This document shows positions 26,152-34,543 of a DNA stretch of 64,000 nt, piece after piece (the first letter of the stretch is position 1; each line of letters starts with the position of its first letter). The DNA lies in assembly GCA_021741155.1 (NCBI GenBank), contig JAIOYP010000018.1, positions 1 to 64,000 of the forward strand, given 5' to 3'. Below the pieces are notes generated by a model that saw nothing but the letters and a program-made list of their open reading frames with translations, had not been told where the DNA came from and made no database searches. The translations under genes and the position numbers were made by a program. The stretch is from Flavobacteriales bacterium. GTDB lineage: Bacteria; Bacteroidota; Bacteroidia; UBA10329.

Positions 26152-26176
26152 GTTTTGATCTTGACTTTTGCGAATA

Positions 26177-26270
26177 CATTTTTTAGCCACAGATGCTCAG
26201 ATAAACACAGATTTGGCACAGAAAAATCCTTTTTATCTGTGAAAATCGGTGCATCTGTGGCTAATTCATG
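26177..26270. repeat. CATG-type inverted repeat, copy C
   Basis: It begins CATTTTTTAGCCACAGATGC (first four bases CATT rather than CATG) and ends GCATCTGTGGCTAATTCATG. The arms are inverted complements around a core like those of copies A and B. It lies between bioB and bioF, and the last ATG of the element opens a longer but unlikely bioF frame. Confidence 0.75.
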
Positions 26271-26321
26271 TTATTCTCAGAAACAGGCGGTTTATCAATT
26301 CACATATTTCGAATATTCGAA

Positions 26322-27482
26322 ATGAAACGCTTGGATGAACTGGTTGCGGCCAAACTCGCACAACGCAAGGAGCAGGGAACGTTCCGTAGCCTCACTACTC
26401 CGGCTTCGCTCAGCACAGGCTCAGAAGGTCAGATTGATTTTACTTCCAACGATTACCTTGGCTTTGCGCGCAGCGTAGAACTGAAAAAACGAATTGCTGA
26501 AGCCGAAAAGGAGTTTTCTGAGAGTGGAGTGGGTTCTACGGGTTCGCGACTTCTATCAGGTAATTCGAAGCTAGCGGAAGCACTAGAGCGGCAAATAGCT
26601 GCATTCCATGGTTCGGAAACTGCACTCATCTTCAATTCGGGTTATGATGCCAATGTGGGGCTGTATTCTTCGCTCGGTAGAATTGCCAAGTACATCGTTT
26701 ATGATGAGTTGATCCATGCTTCGGTGCATGACGGTATGTGCTTGTCGCGTGCTGAATTGAAGTCGTTCAGACACAACGATGTAGCGAGCTTACGAATGGT
26801 GCTGTCCGAATTGGAAGGTCCTGCCATTGTAGCGGTAGAAAGCGTGTATAGCATGGATGGCGACCTCGCTCCATTGAAGGAATTGGTGGCGGTTTGCAAA
26901 GAATTTGACGCAGCCATTATTGTGGATGAAGCACATGCAGTCGGACTGTTTGGAAAAGGTAGAGGACGGGTGTCAGAACTGGGTTTAGAGGATGAAGTTT
27001 ACGCCCGTTTAGTCACCTTTTCAAAAGCACTCGGATGTCATGGTGCAGCGGTGCTTTGCAACGACAATCTCCGGCAGTTTTTAATCAATCATGCACGGTC
27101 GCTCATCTTCTCCACGTTTACGTCAAATCACTCGCTTTTAGCTGTGAAATGTGTATATGACATGCTGTCAGTACATGATTATAGTAATTTGAATATCAGT
27201 CGTTTGATTAATGTATTTAATCAATCAATAAAAGACATGTCAGGTGTTCGGAAAATTGGCGGAGAAAGCCCGATTTTGGGTGTGATTGTCGCTGGAAATG
27301 CGCAGGTAAGAGCGGTCGCAGCTGCTATGCAAAACGATGGTTTTGATGTGCGTCCCATTGTTTCTCCTACCGTCCCAAAAGGCACGGAGCGCATTCGTAT
27401 TTGTTTGCATGAATTCAACACCGAAGAAGAAGTAAAAGGACTGATTGCTTCATTGCAAAAAGCTTTAAAACATGTCGGTTAA
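26322..27482 (+). CDS. bioF: 8-amino-7-oxononanoate synthase
   Basis: BioF condenses pimeloyl thioester with alanine, releasing CO2, the first ring-directed step of biotin synthesis. Seen are the family blocks FTSNDYLGFA, GSTGSRLLSGNSKLAEALE, FNSGYDANVG, VDEAHAVGLFGKGRG, and the PLP-lysine motif TFSKALGCHGAA. About 386 residues is the usual length. The ATG at 26322 (MKRLDELVAAKLA) is preferred to 26268, whose first 18 residues come from repeat sequence. It overlaps bioD by 11 bases. Confidence 0.93.
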   Translation: MKRLDELVAAKLAQRKEQGTFRSLTTPASLSTGSEGQIDFTSNDYLGFARSVELKKRIAEAEKEFSESGVGSTGSRLLSGNSKLAEALERQIAAFHGSETALIFNSGYDANVGLYSSLGRIAKYIVYDELIHASVHDGMCLSRAELKSFRHNDVASLRMVLSELEGPAIVAVESVYSMDGDLAPLKELVAVCKEFDAAIIVDEAHAVGLFGKGRGRVSELGLEDEVYARLVTFSKALGCHGAAVLCNDNLRQFLINHARSLIFSTFTSNHSLLAVKCVYDMLSVHDYSNLNISRLINVFNQSIKDMSGVRKIGGESPILGVIVAGNAQVRAVAAAMQNDGFDVRPIVSPTVPKGTERIRICLHEFNTEEEVKGLIASLQKALKHVG

Positions 27483-28110
27483 AGGGTTATTCATAACGGG
27501 TATCGGAACCGATGTCGGGAAGACGGTTGCCTCGGCTATAATCACCAAAGCCTTGCAGGCTGATTACTGGAAACCTGTTCAATGTGGAGATTTAACGAAC
27601 TCGGATAGCGTTAAGATTGAAGGATTAACGGGTTTGAAAACACTTCCAGAAGCTTTTAGACTGAACGCTCCTATGTCGCCACATGCAGCGGCTGATATAG
27701 AAGGAGTTGAGCTCAGTATCGACAAGTTTGAACTCCCGCAATCGGATAAAACGATTGTAGTGGAAGGTGCTGGAGGCGTGCTGGTTCCGTTAAGCTCAAC
27801 AGAAACCTACTTGGATTTGATGGTGAAGCTGAATTTACCAATAGTATTGGTCACGCGGCATTATTTGGGGAGTATCAATCACACCATGCTCAGTTGGAAC
27901 GTGCTTAAATCTGCTGGTATAAATGTGATTGCGCTTGTTATCAGCGGAACGCCTAATACCAGCACAGAAAGCTACTTCGTAACGCAGATGGATGTTCCTT
28001 TTATTCGGATAAATGAGTTGGAGGAGGTGAATTCAGGAACGATTGCTAAGGAAGCTGTGCGATTGAGGTCTTTGATTAGCGAATTAGCAGATTGGCGAAT
28101 TAGCGAATGA
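27472..28110 (+). CDS. bioD: ATP-dependent dethiobiotin synthetase
   Basis: BioD closes the ureido ring of 7,8-diaminopelargonate using CO2 and ATP. The 212-residue protein has the P-loop ITGIGTDVGKT, the substrate strand YWKPVQCGD, and the VVEGAGGVLVPLS motif. It overlaps bioF by 11 bases, so the two are coupled. Its substrate is made by BioA, for which only a decayed fragment remains just downstream. Confidence 0.93.
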   Translation: MSVKGLFITGIGTDVGKTVASAIITKALQADYWKPVQCGDLTNSDSVKIEGLTGLKTLPEAFRLNAPMSPHAAADIEGVELSIDKFELPQSDKTIVVEGAGGVLVPLSSTETYLDLMVKLNLPIVLVTRHYLGSINHTMLSWNVLKSAGINVIALVISGTPNTSTESYFVTQMDVPFIRINELEEVNSGTIAKEAVRLRSLISELADWRISE

Positions 28111-28142
28111 CCATTTGCTCATTATGAAAGATTGGAAAGAAA

Positions 28143-28400
28143 ATGCCAACGCAATTCACAAAGGTGTTTGACACGGATAATGGTTCTACAGCTGTGGAAG
28201 TGGCGCTCAAAATGTCCTTTCAATATTGATTCAATCAAGGAACGCCAAAACGCAAAGTGATTGCATTTGAAGACGCTTATCACGGAGATACATTTGGATA
28301 CAGAGGTGTGTTTTCTAAGCTCTTCGACCCGTTTTTATTTGAAGTAGAATTCATTCCAGTCCCAGTTTCAGGAAAGGAAACTGAATATTTCTCAGTGAAA
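28143..28400 (+). pseudogene. bioA: Decayed bioA remnant (DAPA aminotransferase)
   Basis: The frame reads TKVFDTDNGSTAVEVALKMS then FQY, a TGA stop at 28227, and continues FNQGTPKRKVIAFEDAYHGD with FDPFLFEVEFIPVP. This matches the BioA block around SDNGSTAVEVAL and AYHGDTFG. Perhaps 85 of about 425 residues remain; both ends, including the PLP-lysine region, are missing. The match ends close to the TGTCACCCTG repeat at 28422. Position right after bioD is the expected place for bioA, so this is a lost member of the operon. Confidence 0.85.
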
Positions 28401-28421
28401 ACAGTAACCAATCGAGTGTCC

Positions 28422-28452
28422 GTTTGTCACCCTGCGGAACGAAGGGTCTCAC
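28422..28452 (+). repeat. TGTCACCCTG repeat, copy 2
   Basis: GTTTGTCACCCTGCGGAACG followed by AAGGGTCTCAC. Related copies are at 20689 (opposite strand) and 53471. It marks the downstream limit of recognisable bioA sequence. Confidence 0.65.
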
Positions 28453-28781
28453 ATAGGTCTGAAAAGGCTGATGGGAACGCTTTAATAACGAGACTCCTCG
28501 CACGCTCGAAGATACAAACAGCGTTTAGGTTCGATTGTGCCACTTTCTAGGAAATCACCACATGTGGCGGAATCCATTGCCCATACTCTCAAACTAAGTT
28601 CTAGGATAGTTATTTCCAATTGCCTCAAATTGCAAGAATGAACACAGAATCTGAACAGAAAAAGCCCATGAATGGCTATCTGAAGGCTCAATGACCCGAA
28701 CTGAACATTAAAAAAGCTAAATCCTGACCTTCCTATGAGAATCGGTCATTGCGCAAAGGTCTCAAATTGTAGCTTTATACC
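28453..28781. other. Intergenic stretch with no recognisable gene
   Basis: These 329 bases follow the bioA remnant. Short open stretches in several frames have stops and no family resemblance. Near the end TAGCTTTA (28769-28776), one mismatch from the -7 consensus, may serve the hydroxylase gene at 28782. Confidence 0.5.
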
Positions 28782-30011
28782 ATGAAAGTGAGCTACATCA
28801 CCTACTCCATTCCTATCTTCTTTCTGCTGATTGGGATTGAATTGCTTTTCGGATATCTGACAAAGAAGAAGCTGTATCGTTTTAATGATGCACTCACAAA
28901 CCTGAACTTGGGCATTGGGTCGCAAGTAGTGGGCGTTATGACCAAAGGGTTGCTCTTTCTAGCTTATCTCTATTTATATGAGCATCGGGTTTTTACGTTT
29001 GAGAATACTTGGTGGGCGTGGGTACTTCTGTTTCTTGGGGTTGATTTCTTCTACTATTGGTTTCATCGAAAAAGCCATGAAATCAATGCGCTTTGGGCAG
29101 CTCATATTGTGCATCATCAGAGTGAAGATTATAATCTTTCGGTGGCTTTGCGGCAATCGTGGTTTCAGGGTTGGTTCTCGTGGGCGTTCTATCTGCCGTT
29201 GGCTGTGATTGGTTTCGACCCTATCATGTTTGCAGCCATGAACTCATTCAATACGCTTTATCAATTTTGGATTCATACCACTACCATCAAAACCATGGGA
29301 CCGCTGGAGTGGATTTTTAACACGCCATCGCACCATCGCGTACATCACGGTAGTAACCCAAAGTATATTGACAGGAACCATGCGGGCAGTCTTATTATTT
29401 GGGATAGGCTATTTGGTACGTTTCAGAAAGAAGAGGAGGAAGTTGTTTACGGCATTACTTCTCCGCTAAACAGTTGGAATCCGGTGTGGGCCAATTTCCA
29501 TTATTGGAAAGATTTGTGGGAATTGTCGAAGAAATCGAAGAGCTTTGATAAGGTGCTCGTTTTTATAAAACCTCCTGGTTGGCAGCCTGATTACTTGGGT
29601 GGCTTTCAAGCTCCGCAGGAGATTGACGCGAGTACCTATCATAAGTATGAAGCAGATGGCCTTCGGCATGACCACATCTACGTTTTTTTCGTGTTCGTCA
29701 TTTGCTTGGTACTCGGAACTTCTGTTCTTATTCTGAAAGATAGTATTGGTAGCATACCGCTTTACAGCACCATGTTTTACTTATTGGTTACGCTGGGTAT
29801 TTGTGGAGGATTGATGGAGAACAAGAAGTGGCTGATTCCTGCCGAGTATGCGCGGATATTCGCTACGCTACTTGTTGCGCTGCTGTTTTGGGAGCATCCT
29901 GCTTTTATGAATATCATGCGCGGTGCAGCCCTCTTTGCTCTCGTTAATTTTACACTCTTTAGCCGCGTAGTAAAACACATTAGAAAACAAGGAGATGTTC
30001 GAATCGTTTAA
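28782..30011 (+). CDS. Fatty acid hydroxylase / sterol desaturase family protein, alkylglycerol monooxygenase-like
   Basis: A 409-residue membrane-bound di-iron oxygenase. The eight-histidine pattern is clear: HRKSH (about 95-99), HIVHH (about 108-112) and HHRVHH (about 183-188), among several membrane helices. The HRVHHG block, the length and a C-terminal helical membrane region resemble alkylglycerol monooxygenase (TMEM195), which cleaves ether lipids; other sterol desaturase family members hydroxylate fatty acids or carotenoids. It overlaps by 17 bases the next gene, a lysoplasmalogenase homologue, also an ether-lipid enzyme. The specific substrate is an inference from this pairing. Confidence 0.85.
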   Translation: MKVSYITYSIPIFFLLIGIELLFGYLTKKKLYRFNDALTNLNLGIGSQVVGVMTKGLLFLAYLYLYEHRVFTFENTWWAWVLLFLGVDFFYYWFHRKSHEINALWAAHIVHHQSEDYNLSVALRQSWFQGWFSWAFYLPLAVIGFDPIMFAAMNSFNTLYQFWIHTTTIKTMGPLEWIFNTPSHHRVHHGSNPKYIDRNHAGSLIIWDRLFGTFQKEEEEVVYGITSPLNSWNPVWANFHYWKDLWELSKKSKSFDKVLVFIKPPGWQPDYLGGFQAPQEIDASTYHKYEADGLRHDHIYVFFVFVICLVLGTSVLILKDSIGSIPLYSTMFYLLVTLGICGGLMENKKWLIPAEYARIFATLLVALLFWEHPAFMNIMRGAALFALVNFTLFSRVVKHIRKQGDVRIV

Positions 30012-30732
30012 GAAGTTCACCATTCTATATTACGCACTTGTGTTGGTGTTTATGAGCACGGTGCTGTTTGATTTGCCACTACTGCATTACACGGTAAAAC
30101 CGATGTTTATGATTGTGCTGATGGTGTTCCATTGGAAGCAACTTTCGGGGCTATCCAGTTTCTTCAGTAAGACAATTCAGTTTGGATTGTTCTTTTCTTG
30201 GATAGGCGATATCGCGCTGATGTTTGATGAGAAGATTCCGATTCTGTTTGTGGTTGGATTGGGTGCCTTTCTGATTGCCCATATGGGTTATGCAGCGGCA
30301 TTTATGAGAAACGTAAAGGATTCTAAGGCTGCGTTCAACTTTCCGAAAGCGGCACTAATGGCATTGCCTTTTATCCTCATTACAGGTGCTTTCTTTTATT
30401 ACATGAAAGATGGGCTGCAGGCAGATTTGTTTATTCCTGTGTTGGCCTATACTGTTGTTATAAGCGTAATGGGAATTACGGCAGCTGCTCGTCACAACCA
30501 TGTAGATGATAAGAGCTACAACTGGATTCTGATTGGAGGCATACTATTCATCCTGTCGGACATGGTAATAGCCATCAACAAGTTCGTTATTGACTTTGAT
30601 TATGACGCCATTCTGAATATGGCGCTTTACCTAACGGGACAATTTATGATTACTGTTGGCGCGATTTTCTACGCTAAGGATTTGAAAAGGCAACGAAACA
30701 TTAGACCTACAAATTATACCGTTAATCAATAG
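29995..30732 (+). CDS. YhhN/TMEM86-family lysoplasmalogenase
   Basis: A 245-residue protein with about eight membrane helices. Family motifs are FSWIGDIALMF (the conserved SxxGD), GAFLIAHMGYAAAF, and LSDMVIAINKFV near the C terminus. YhhN/TMEM86 proteins hydrolyse the vinyl-ether bond of lysoplasmalogens. The gene overlaps the preceding hydroxylase gene by 17 bases and a clear terminator follows, so the two form a unit, probably for turnover of ether-linked lipids. Confidence 0.88.
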   Translation: MFESFKKFTILYYALVLVFMSTVLFDLPLLHYTVKPMFMIVLMVFHWKQLSGLSSFFSKTIQFGLFFSWIGDIALMFDEKIPILFVVGLGAFLIAHMGYAAAFMRNVKDSKAAFNFPKAALMALPFILITGAFFYYMKDGLQADLFIPVLAYTVVISVMGITAAARHNHVDDKSYNWILIGGILFILSDMVIAINKFVIDFDYDAILNMALYLTGQFMITVGAIFYAKDLKRQRNIRPTNYTVNQ

Positions 30733-30749
30733 CGTCCTAAACGAGTAAG

Positions 30750-30780
30750 AATCACACCTTCTAAGAAGGTGTGATTTTTA
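30750..30780 (+). terminator. Rho-independent terminator after the lysoplasmalogenase gene
   Basis: A 12-base perfect stem (AATCACACCTTC with GAAGGTGTGATT) with a three-base loop runs into TTTTTA. Confidence 0.85.
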
Positions 30781-30818
30781 CTCTACATCAACCTAACTTT
30801 TCTCAATTATTACTAATA

Positions 30819-30826
30819 TAGCTTTG
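30819..30826 (+). promoter_or_regulatory. -7 promoter box (TAGCTTTG) of the DUF1800/DUF1501 operon
   Basis: An exact TANNTTTG match 20 bases before the ATG at 30847 and downstream of the terminator at 30750-30780. A -33 element is not obvious. Confidence 0.5.
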
Positions 30827-30846
30827 TAAATTCAGAAGCACATACC

Positions 30847-32298
30847 ATGTCAGTACCTGCAACTTGTGATCTCGATGGAATCACTCCGTATGTCCCAAGC
30901 ACCACGAAGCCGTGGGATGAAAGACGCATAAAACACCTGTACCGAAGAATGGGATTCGGCACAGATTTGGCCACGCTTCAGGCGGCTGAATCCTTGAATC
31001 CTCAGATATTGGTGGATGCCTTGGTGAATCAAGCGGTTAACTTGGCTCCCACCCCTGCTCCTGCTTGGGGCAATTGGGATTTATCTGACTACTCCAATGT
31101 AAATACCGAAGGCCCCGATCAGGTGTTGGAATGGTATGCACAGTTCGTTACAGATATGCTTACCAACGGACTGCGTGATAAACTCACTCTGTTTTGGAGT
31201 AACCACTTCGTAACCAAGTTGGATGTCTATCAATGTCCTTCTTATATGTATCAGTATTACAACCTTTTGCAGGTAAACGGATTGGGCAACTTTAAAGACT
31301 TTGTACATGCAATAGGTATCAGCAACGCCATGATTGTGTTCTTGAATTCGTATGAGAATACGGCTACTTCGCCCAACGAGAACTATGCCCGCGAACTTTA
31401 TGAGCTCTTCACTTTGGGCGAGAACAATGGCTACACGCAAAACGATATTGTAGAAACTGCCAAAGCACTAACGGGTTGGAATGGATTCACCGAATACTGC
31501 GCACCCATCACCTTCAACGACCCCAACCACTCGCACGCAAACAAGACCATCTTTGGCCAAAGCGGAGATTGGGGCTATGACGATGTGGTGAATATCCTAT
31601 TTGCCCAACGCGATGCACAGGTAGCCCATTTCATCTGCACCAAACTGTACAAGTATTTTGTAAGCCCCGTGCCCAACCAATCTATCGTGGATGAAATGGT
31701 TAGTACTTTTCTAAGTAGCAACTACGAGATTGCTCCTGTGTTGAAACAACTTTTCAAAAGCGACCATTTCTTTGATGATGACGTCATTGGCGTGAATATC
31801 AAAAGCCCGATGGAAATGATGGTCACTTTCATTATTGAAAGTGGATTTACGCATGATGAGACAGTAATAAACGGCACTCAATATTATGGTGCGTTGCTTG
31901 GGCAGGAGCTATTTAGCCCCGTAGATGTAGCAGGTTGGCAAGGCAACCACGATTGGATTAATAGCACTACCATCACAGGTCGCTGGTTGATTATTGACTA
32001 TTTCTGTCAATACGCTTACTCACAAAATTCCGAAGAGTTTAGAACATTGGCCATTGATCTTGTTGGTGGCGTAAGCACCGATCCTGACCTTGTAACCCAA
32101 AAGATTGTAGATCATTTCGTGCCTCGTGGATTACAAACCCCAGCCGAATATCAACAGGCCGCTGCGGTATTCAGAGATGTTTATCCATCAAATTACTACA
32201 CCCTCGGACTATGGAACCTAAGCGTAGAGTTTGCTCCCTATCAAGTATTCTTACTGCTAGGACATCTTTTGCATACACCAGAATTCCAATTGACCTAA
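30847..32298 (+). CDS. DUF1800 family protein
   Basis: A 483-residue helical protein of the DUF1800 family. Typical blocks are KPWDERRIKHLYRRMGFG at the start, RDKLTLFWSNHFVT, SPNENYARELYELFTLG, and the C-terminal SPVDVAGWQGNHDWINS. No signal peptide is evident, although family members are often exported. The partner DUF1501 gene starts 14 bases after the stop; the pair is conserved widely in Bacteroidota and Planctomycetes, but a precise function is unknown to me. Confidence 0.9.
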   Translation: MSVPATCDLDGITPYVPSTTKPWDERRIKHLYRRMGFGTDLATLQAAESLNPQILVDALVNQAVNLAPTPAPAWGNWDLSDYSNVNTEGPDQVLEWYAQFVTDMLTNGLRDKLTLFWSNHFVTKLDVYQCPSYMYQYYNLLQVNGLGNFKDFVHAIGISNAMIVFLNSYENTATSPNENYARELYELFTLGENNGYTQNDIVETAKALTGWNGFTEYCAPITFNDPNHSHANKTIFGQSGDWGYDDVVNILFAQRDAQVAHFICTKLYKYFVSPVPNQSIVDEMVSTFLSSNYEIAPVLKQLFKSDHFFDDDVIGVNIKSPMEMMVTFIIESGFTHDETVINGTQYYGALLGQELFSPVDVAGWQGNHDWINSTTITGRWLIIDYFCQYAYSQNSEEFRTLAIDLVGGVSTDPDLVTQKIVDHFVPRGLQTPAEYQQAAAVFRDVYPSNYYTLGLWNLSVEFAPYQVFLLLGHLLHTPEFQLT

Positions 32299-32311
32299 GA
32301 ACCCGCACGTC

Positions 32312-33949
32312 ATGAATCAATATCCAAAGAATAAAGGCCCATTGTTCAACTTGCCTCACAAGAAGCAGCCAGTAGAAGATACGCATGCACGCGAACACGC
32401 TCTATGGGACAGACGCTCATTTTTCAAAACCCTTGGATTGGGAGTCGGTGGCTCCATGCTTCTGGGTGGAATGAAAGTAGGCGCTACTGCTCTATCTCCA
32501 CTTACCAAGGCATTGGCTGCAGCAGACTCGGACCGTGTACTTGTTTTTCTCCGATTGAAGGGTGGAAATGACGGATTGAACACCATTGTTCCTATCTACG
32601 ATTACGCTACCTACGCCAGTCACAGAACCTCCATACGAATCAATGAGTCAGACACGTTCGCCCTCAGTCCAGAATTTGCCATGCCAGATTTTATGGGAAG
32701 TTTGGAGTCCTTCTGGAACGATGGAAAAATGAAGGTGGTGCATGGTGTGGGATATGAAGACCAGAGTCTTTCGCACTTCCGTTCGGCTGATATTTGGGCC
32801 ACGGGCACTGATGAAGATGAAACGCTTACCTCAGGTTTTTTAGGTCGCCACTATGAAGAAGAGTATTCTGATTACCTGAATAATCCACCAGACGAGCCAT
32901 TAGCCATTCAAATTGGAAGTGTCGGAAATCCGATGTTCAAGGGTTCAGACAATACGAATTATGCCTTTTCGGTAACAGATCCAAACCAACTCTACCAATT
33001 GGCGCAAAACGGCTGGCTGCATGATGTCGTTAATCTGCCCGAATGTCTCTATGGCGAGCAATTGGGCTTCCTTCGCAGCATTATCAACAGTACCTACATC
33101 TATGCAGGAGTTATAAATGATGCTTACAATGCGTCTACCAATTCGGTCAGTTATCCCGATTCTCCACTTTCCAACCAGTTGGCATTGATTGCCCGTTTGA
33201 TAAAAGGCGGGCTCGGCACCAAAGTCTATCTAGTAACCTTGGATGGTTTTGATACGCACGCACTTCAGCCCGATGCACATCAAACTTTACTTACTGATGT
33301 AGCCGATGGCGTAAGCAGTTTCTATCAGGATTTGGCAGCTTCTGGCCGCGACAACGATGTACTTGGAATGACTATTTCCGAATTTGGAAGAAGGGTACCA
33401 CAAAATGCTTCTGATGGCACCGACCATGGTGCAGCTGCACCATCCATGTTCTTTGGCCCTGCATTGCAGGGAAACGGATTTATTGGAACACATCCCTCAT
33501 TATCTAACCTGGATTCTGTAGGTAACCTTGAGTTCGATATTGATTACCGCCAGTTGTATGCTTCGGTTCTAGAAAATTGGTTGTGCATTCCTGCAGCCGC
33601 TGTGGATGAAGCGCTTCTCAACGTGCATTACGATCGGTTGAACCTTGGTTTTGAATGCGTTACAGGCATAGCTGAAAACGAACGCACCGGACCGAAACAC
33701 CAAGCACTTTACATGCCAGACGGATTGGTTGTAATTGAATACACCCTTGCGGGAAGCATGGATGTTCAAGTTCAATTGTTCGATATTATGGGCAAGCAAG
33801 TTGCTCAGTTAGAATCAGGCTATAAACCGCAAGGAACATACCGTGTACCAGTGAATTCTACTTCGGGTAATTGGGCCAGTGGGCAATACGTCTACCGCAT
33901 TATTGCTAATGGAAAACCATACAGCCGCTCGATAGTTCTTACAAAGTAG
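32312..33949 (+). CDS. DUF1501 family protein with twin-arginine-like leader and T9SS sorting domain
   Basis: A 545-residue protein. At about residues 33-60 is DRRSFFKTLGLGVGGSMLLG, a twin-arginine-like signal. The DUF1501 domain (alkaline-phosphatase/sulfatase-like fold) fills about 65-450, with LRLKGGNDGLNTIVP, HFRSADIW, VTLDGFDTHALQ, ISEFGRRVPQN and TDHGAAAPSMF. The last 80 residues (VVIEYTLAGSMDVQVQLFDI, SGQYVYRIIANGKPYS) are a type A sorting domain. It is translated just after the DUF1800 gene. Presence of both a Tat-like and a T9SS signal suggests export of a folded cofactor-bearing protein, which is an inference. Confidence 0.88.
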   Translation: MNQYPKNKGPLFNLPHKKQPVEDTHAREHALWDRRSFFKTLGLGVGGSMLLGGMKVGATALSPLTKALAAADSDRVLVFLRLKGGNDGLNTIVPIYDYATYASHRTSIRINESDTFALSPEFAMPDFMGSLESFWNDGKMKVVHGVGYEDQSLSHFRSADIWATGTDEDETLTSGFLGRHYEEEYSDYLNNPPDEPLAIQIGSVGNPMFKGSDNTNYAFSVTDPNQLYQLAQNGWLHDVVNLPECLYGEQLGFLRSIINSTYIYAGVINDAYNASTNSVSYPDSPLSNQLALIARLIKGGLGTKVYLVTLDGFDTHALQPDAHQTLLTDVADGVSSFYQDLAASGRDNDVLGMTISEFGRRVPQNASDGTDHGAAAPSMFFGPALQGNGFIGTHPSLSNLDSVGNLEFDIDYRQLYASVLENWLCIPAAAVDEALLNVHYDRLNLGFECVTGIAENERTGPKHQALYMPDGLVVIEYTLAGSMDVQVQLFDIMGKQVAQLESGYKPQGTYRVPVNSTSGNWASGQYVYRIIANGKPYSRSIVLTK

Positions 33950-34141
33950 CCTTTAAGATTCAGAGAGTTTACAAAAACAGGTCGGGTTCTCCCGTCTGAG
34001 CCGTATTGGGCAATCTGCTTTTTGGGGAATCGATCAAATCGCACGAAATTCACGCATCCCTTTATTCATGGGCATTGCAGCCGCAGTTATCAACAATGGT
34101 TTGGTTTTATCAACAAAACGTTAGGTTTTGTAACTGATGCA

Positions 34142-34171
34142 TTGCAACACTTGGCTTGCCGTCTATATTTG
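34142..34171 (+). promoter_or_regulatory. Promoter of the HU gene
   Basis: TTG at 34142-34144, a 19-base spacer, and TATATTTG at 34164-34171, an exact match to the Bacteroidota -33/-7 pattern. The start codon is 37 bases after the -7 box. Confidence 0.7.
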
Positions 34172-34207
34172 GGCACTAATCAGAGCAAAACCAATAACCA
34201 TCTTACA

Positions 34208-34483
34208 ATGAATAAGGCAGAATTGATTGATAAAATTGCTACCAATGCAGGACTTTCCAAAGCAGATGCAAAGCGTGCTTTAGACGCTTTTATAAGTGCA
34301 TCTACAGAAGAATTAAAGAAAGAAGACGGACGGGTTGCATTGGTTGGATTTGGTTCTTTTACGGTAGCAAAGCGTGCAGCAAGAACAGGTCGTAACCCAA
34401 AGAATGGTGATCCAATTAACATTCCATCCAAGAATGTAGTTCGATTTAAAACAGGAAACGAACTGGCAGACGCCATCAATTAA
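34208..34483 (+). CDS. hup: HU-family nucleoid DNA-binding protein
   Basis: A 91-residue histone-like protein that bends and compacts DNA as a dimer. It starts MNKAELIDKIATNAGLSKAD and carries the family signature GFGSFTVAKRAARTGRNPKN followed by the flexible DNA-binding arm and NVVRFKTG. The ATG at 34208 gives the normal length; the upstream extension to 34022 crosses the promoter and is not coding. A good promoter precedes it and a terminator follows, so it is monocistronic. Confidence 0.95.
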   Translation: MNKAELIDKIATNAGLSKADAKRALDAFISASTEELKKEDGRVALVGFGSFTVAKRAARTGRNPKNGDPINIPSKNVVRFKTGNELADAIN

Positions 34484-34506
34484 TTTAAGACCAAAATTGT
34501 GTAAAC

Positions 34507-34533
34507 AGGCTCCGTTAGTGGAGCCTTTCTTAT
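34507..34533 (+). terminator. Rho-independent terminator after the HU gene
   Basis: AGGCTCC pairs with GGAGCCT around a six-base loop, followed by TTCTTATTTTC. Confidence 0.8.
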
Positions 34534-34543
34534 TTTCGGAAAC

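Noticed and set aside
26268-26321. Longer bioF start at 26268
   Set aside because: The first residues derive from the end of repeat copy C; the ATG at 26322 matches the usual BioF amino terminus.
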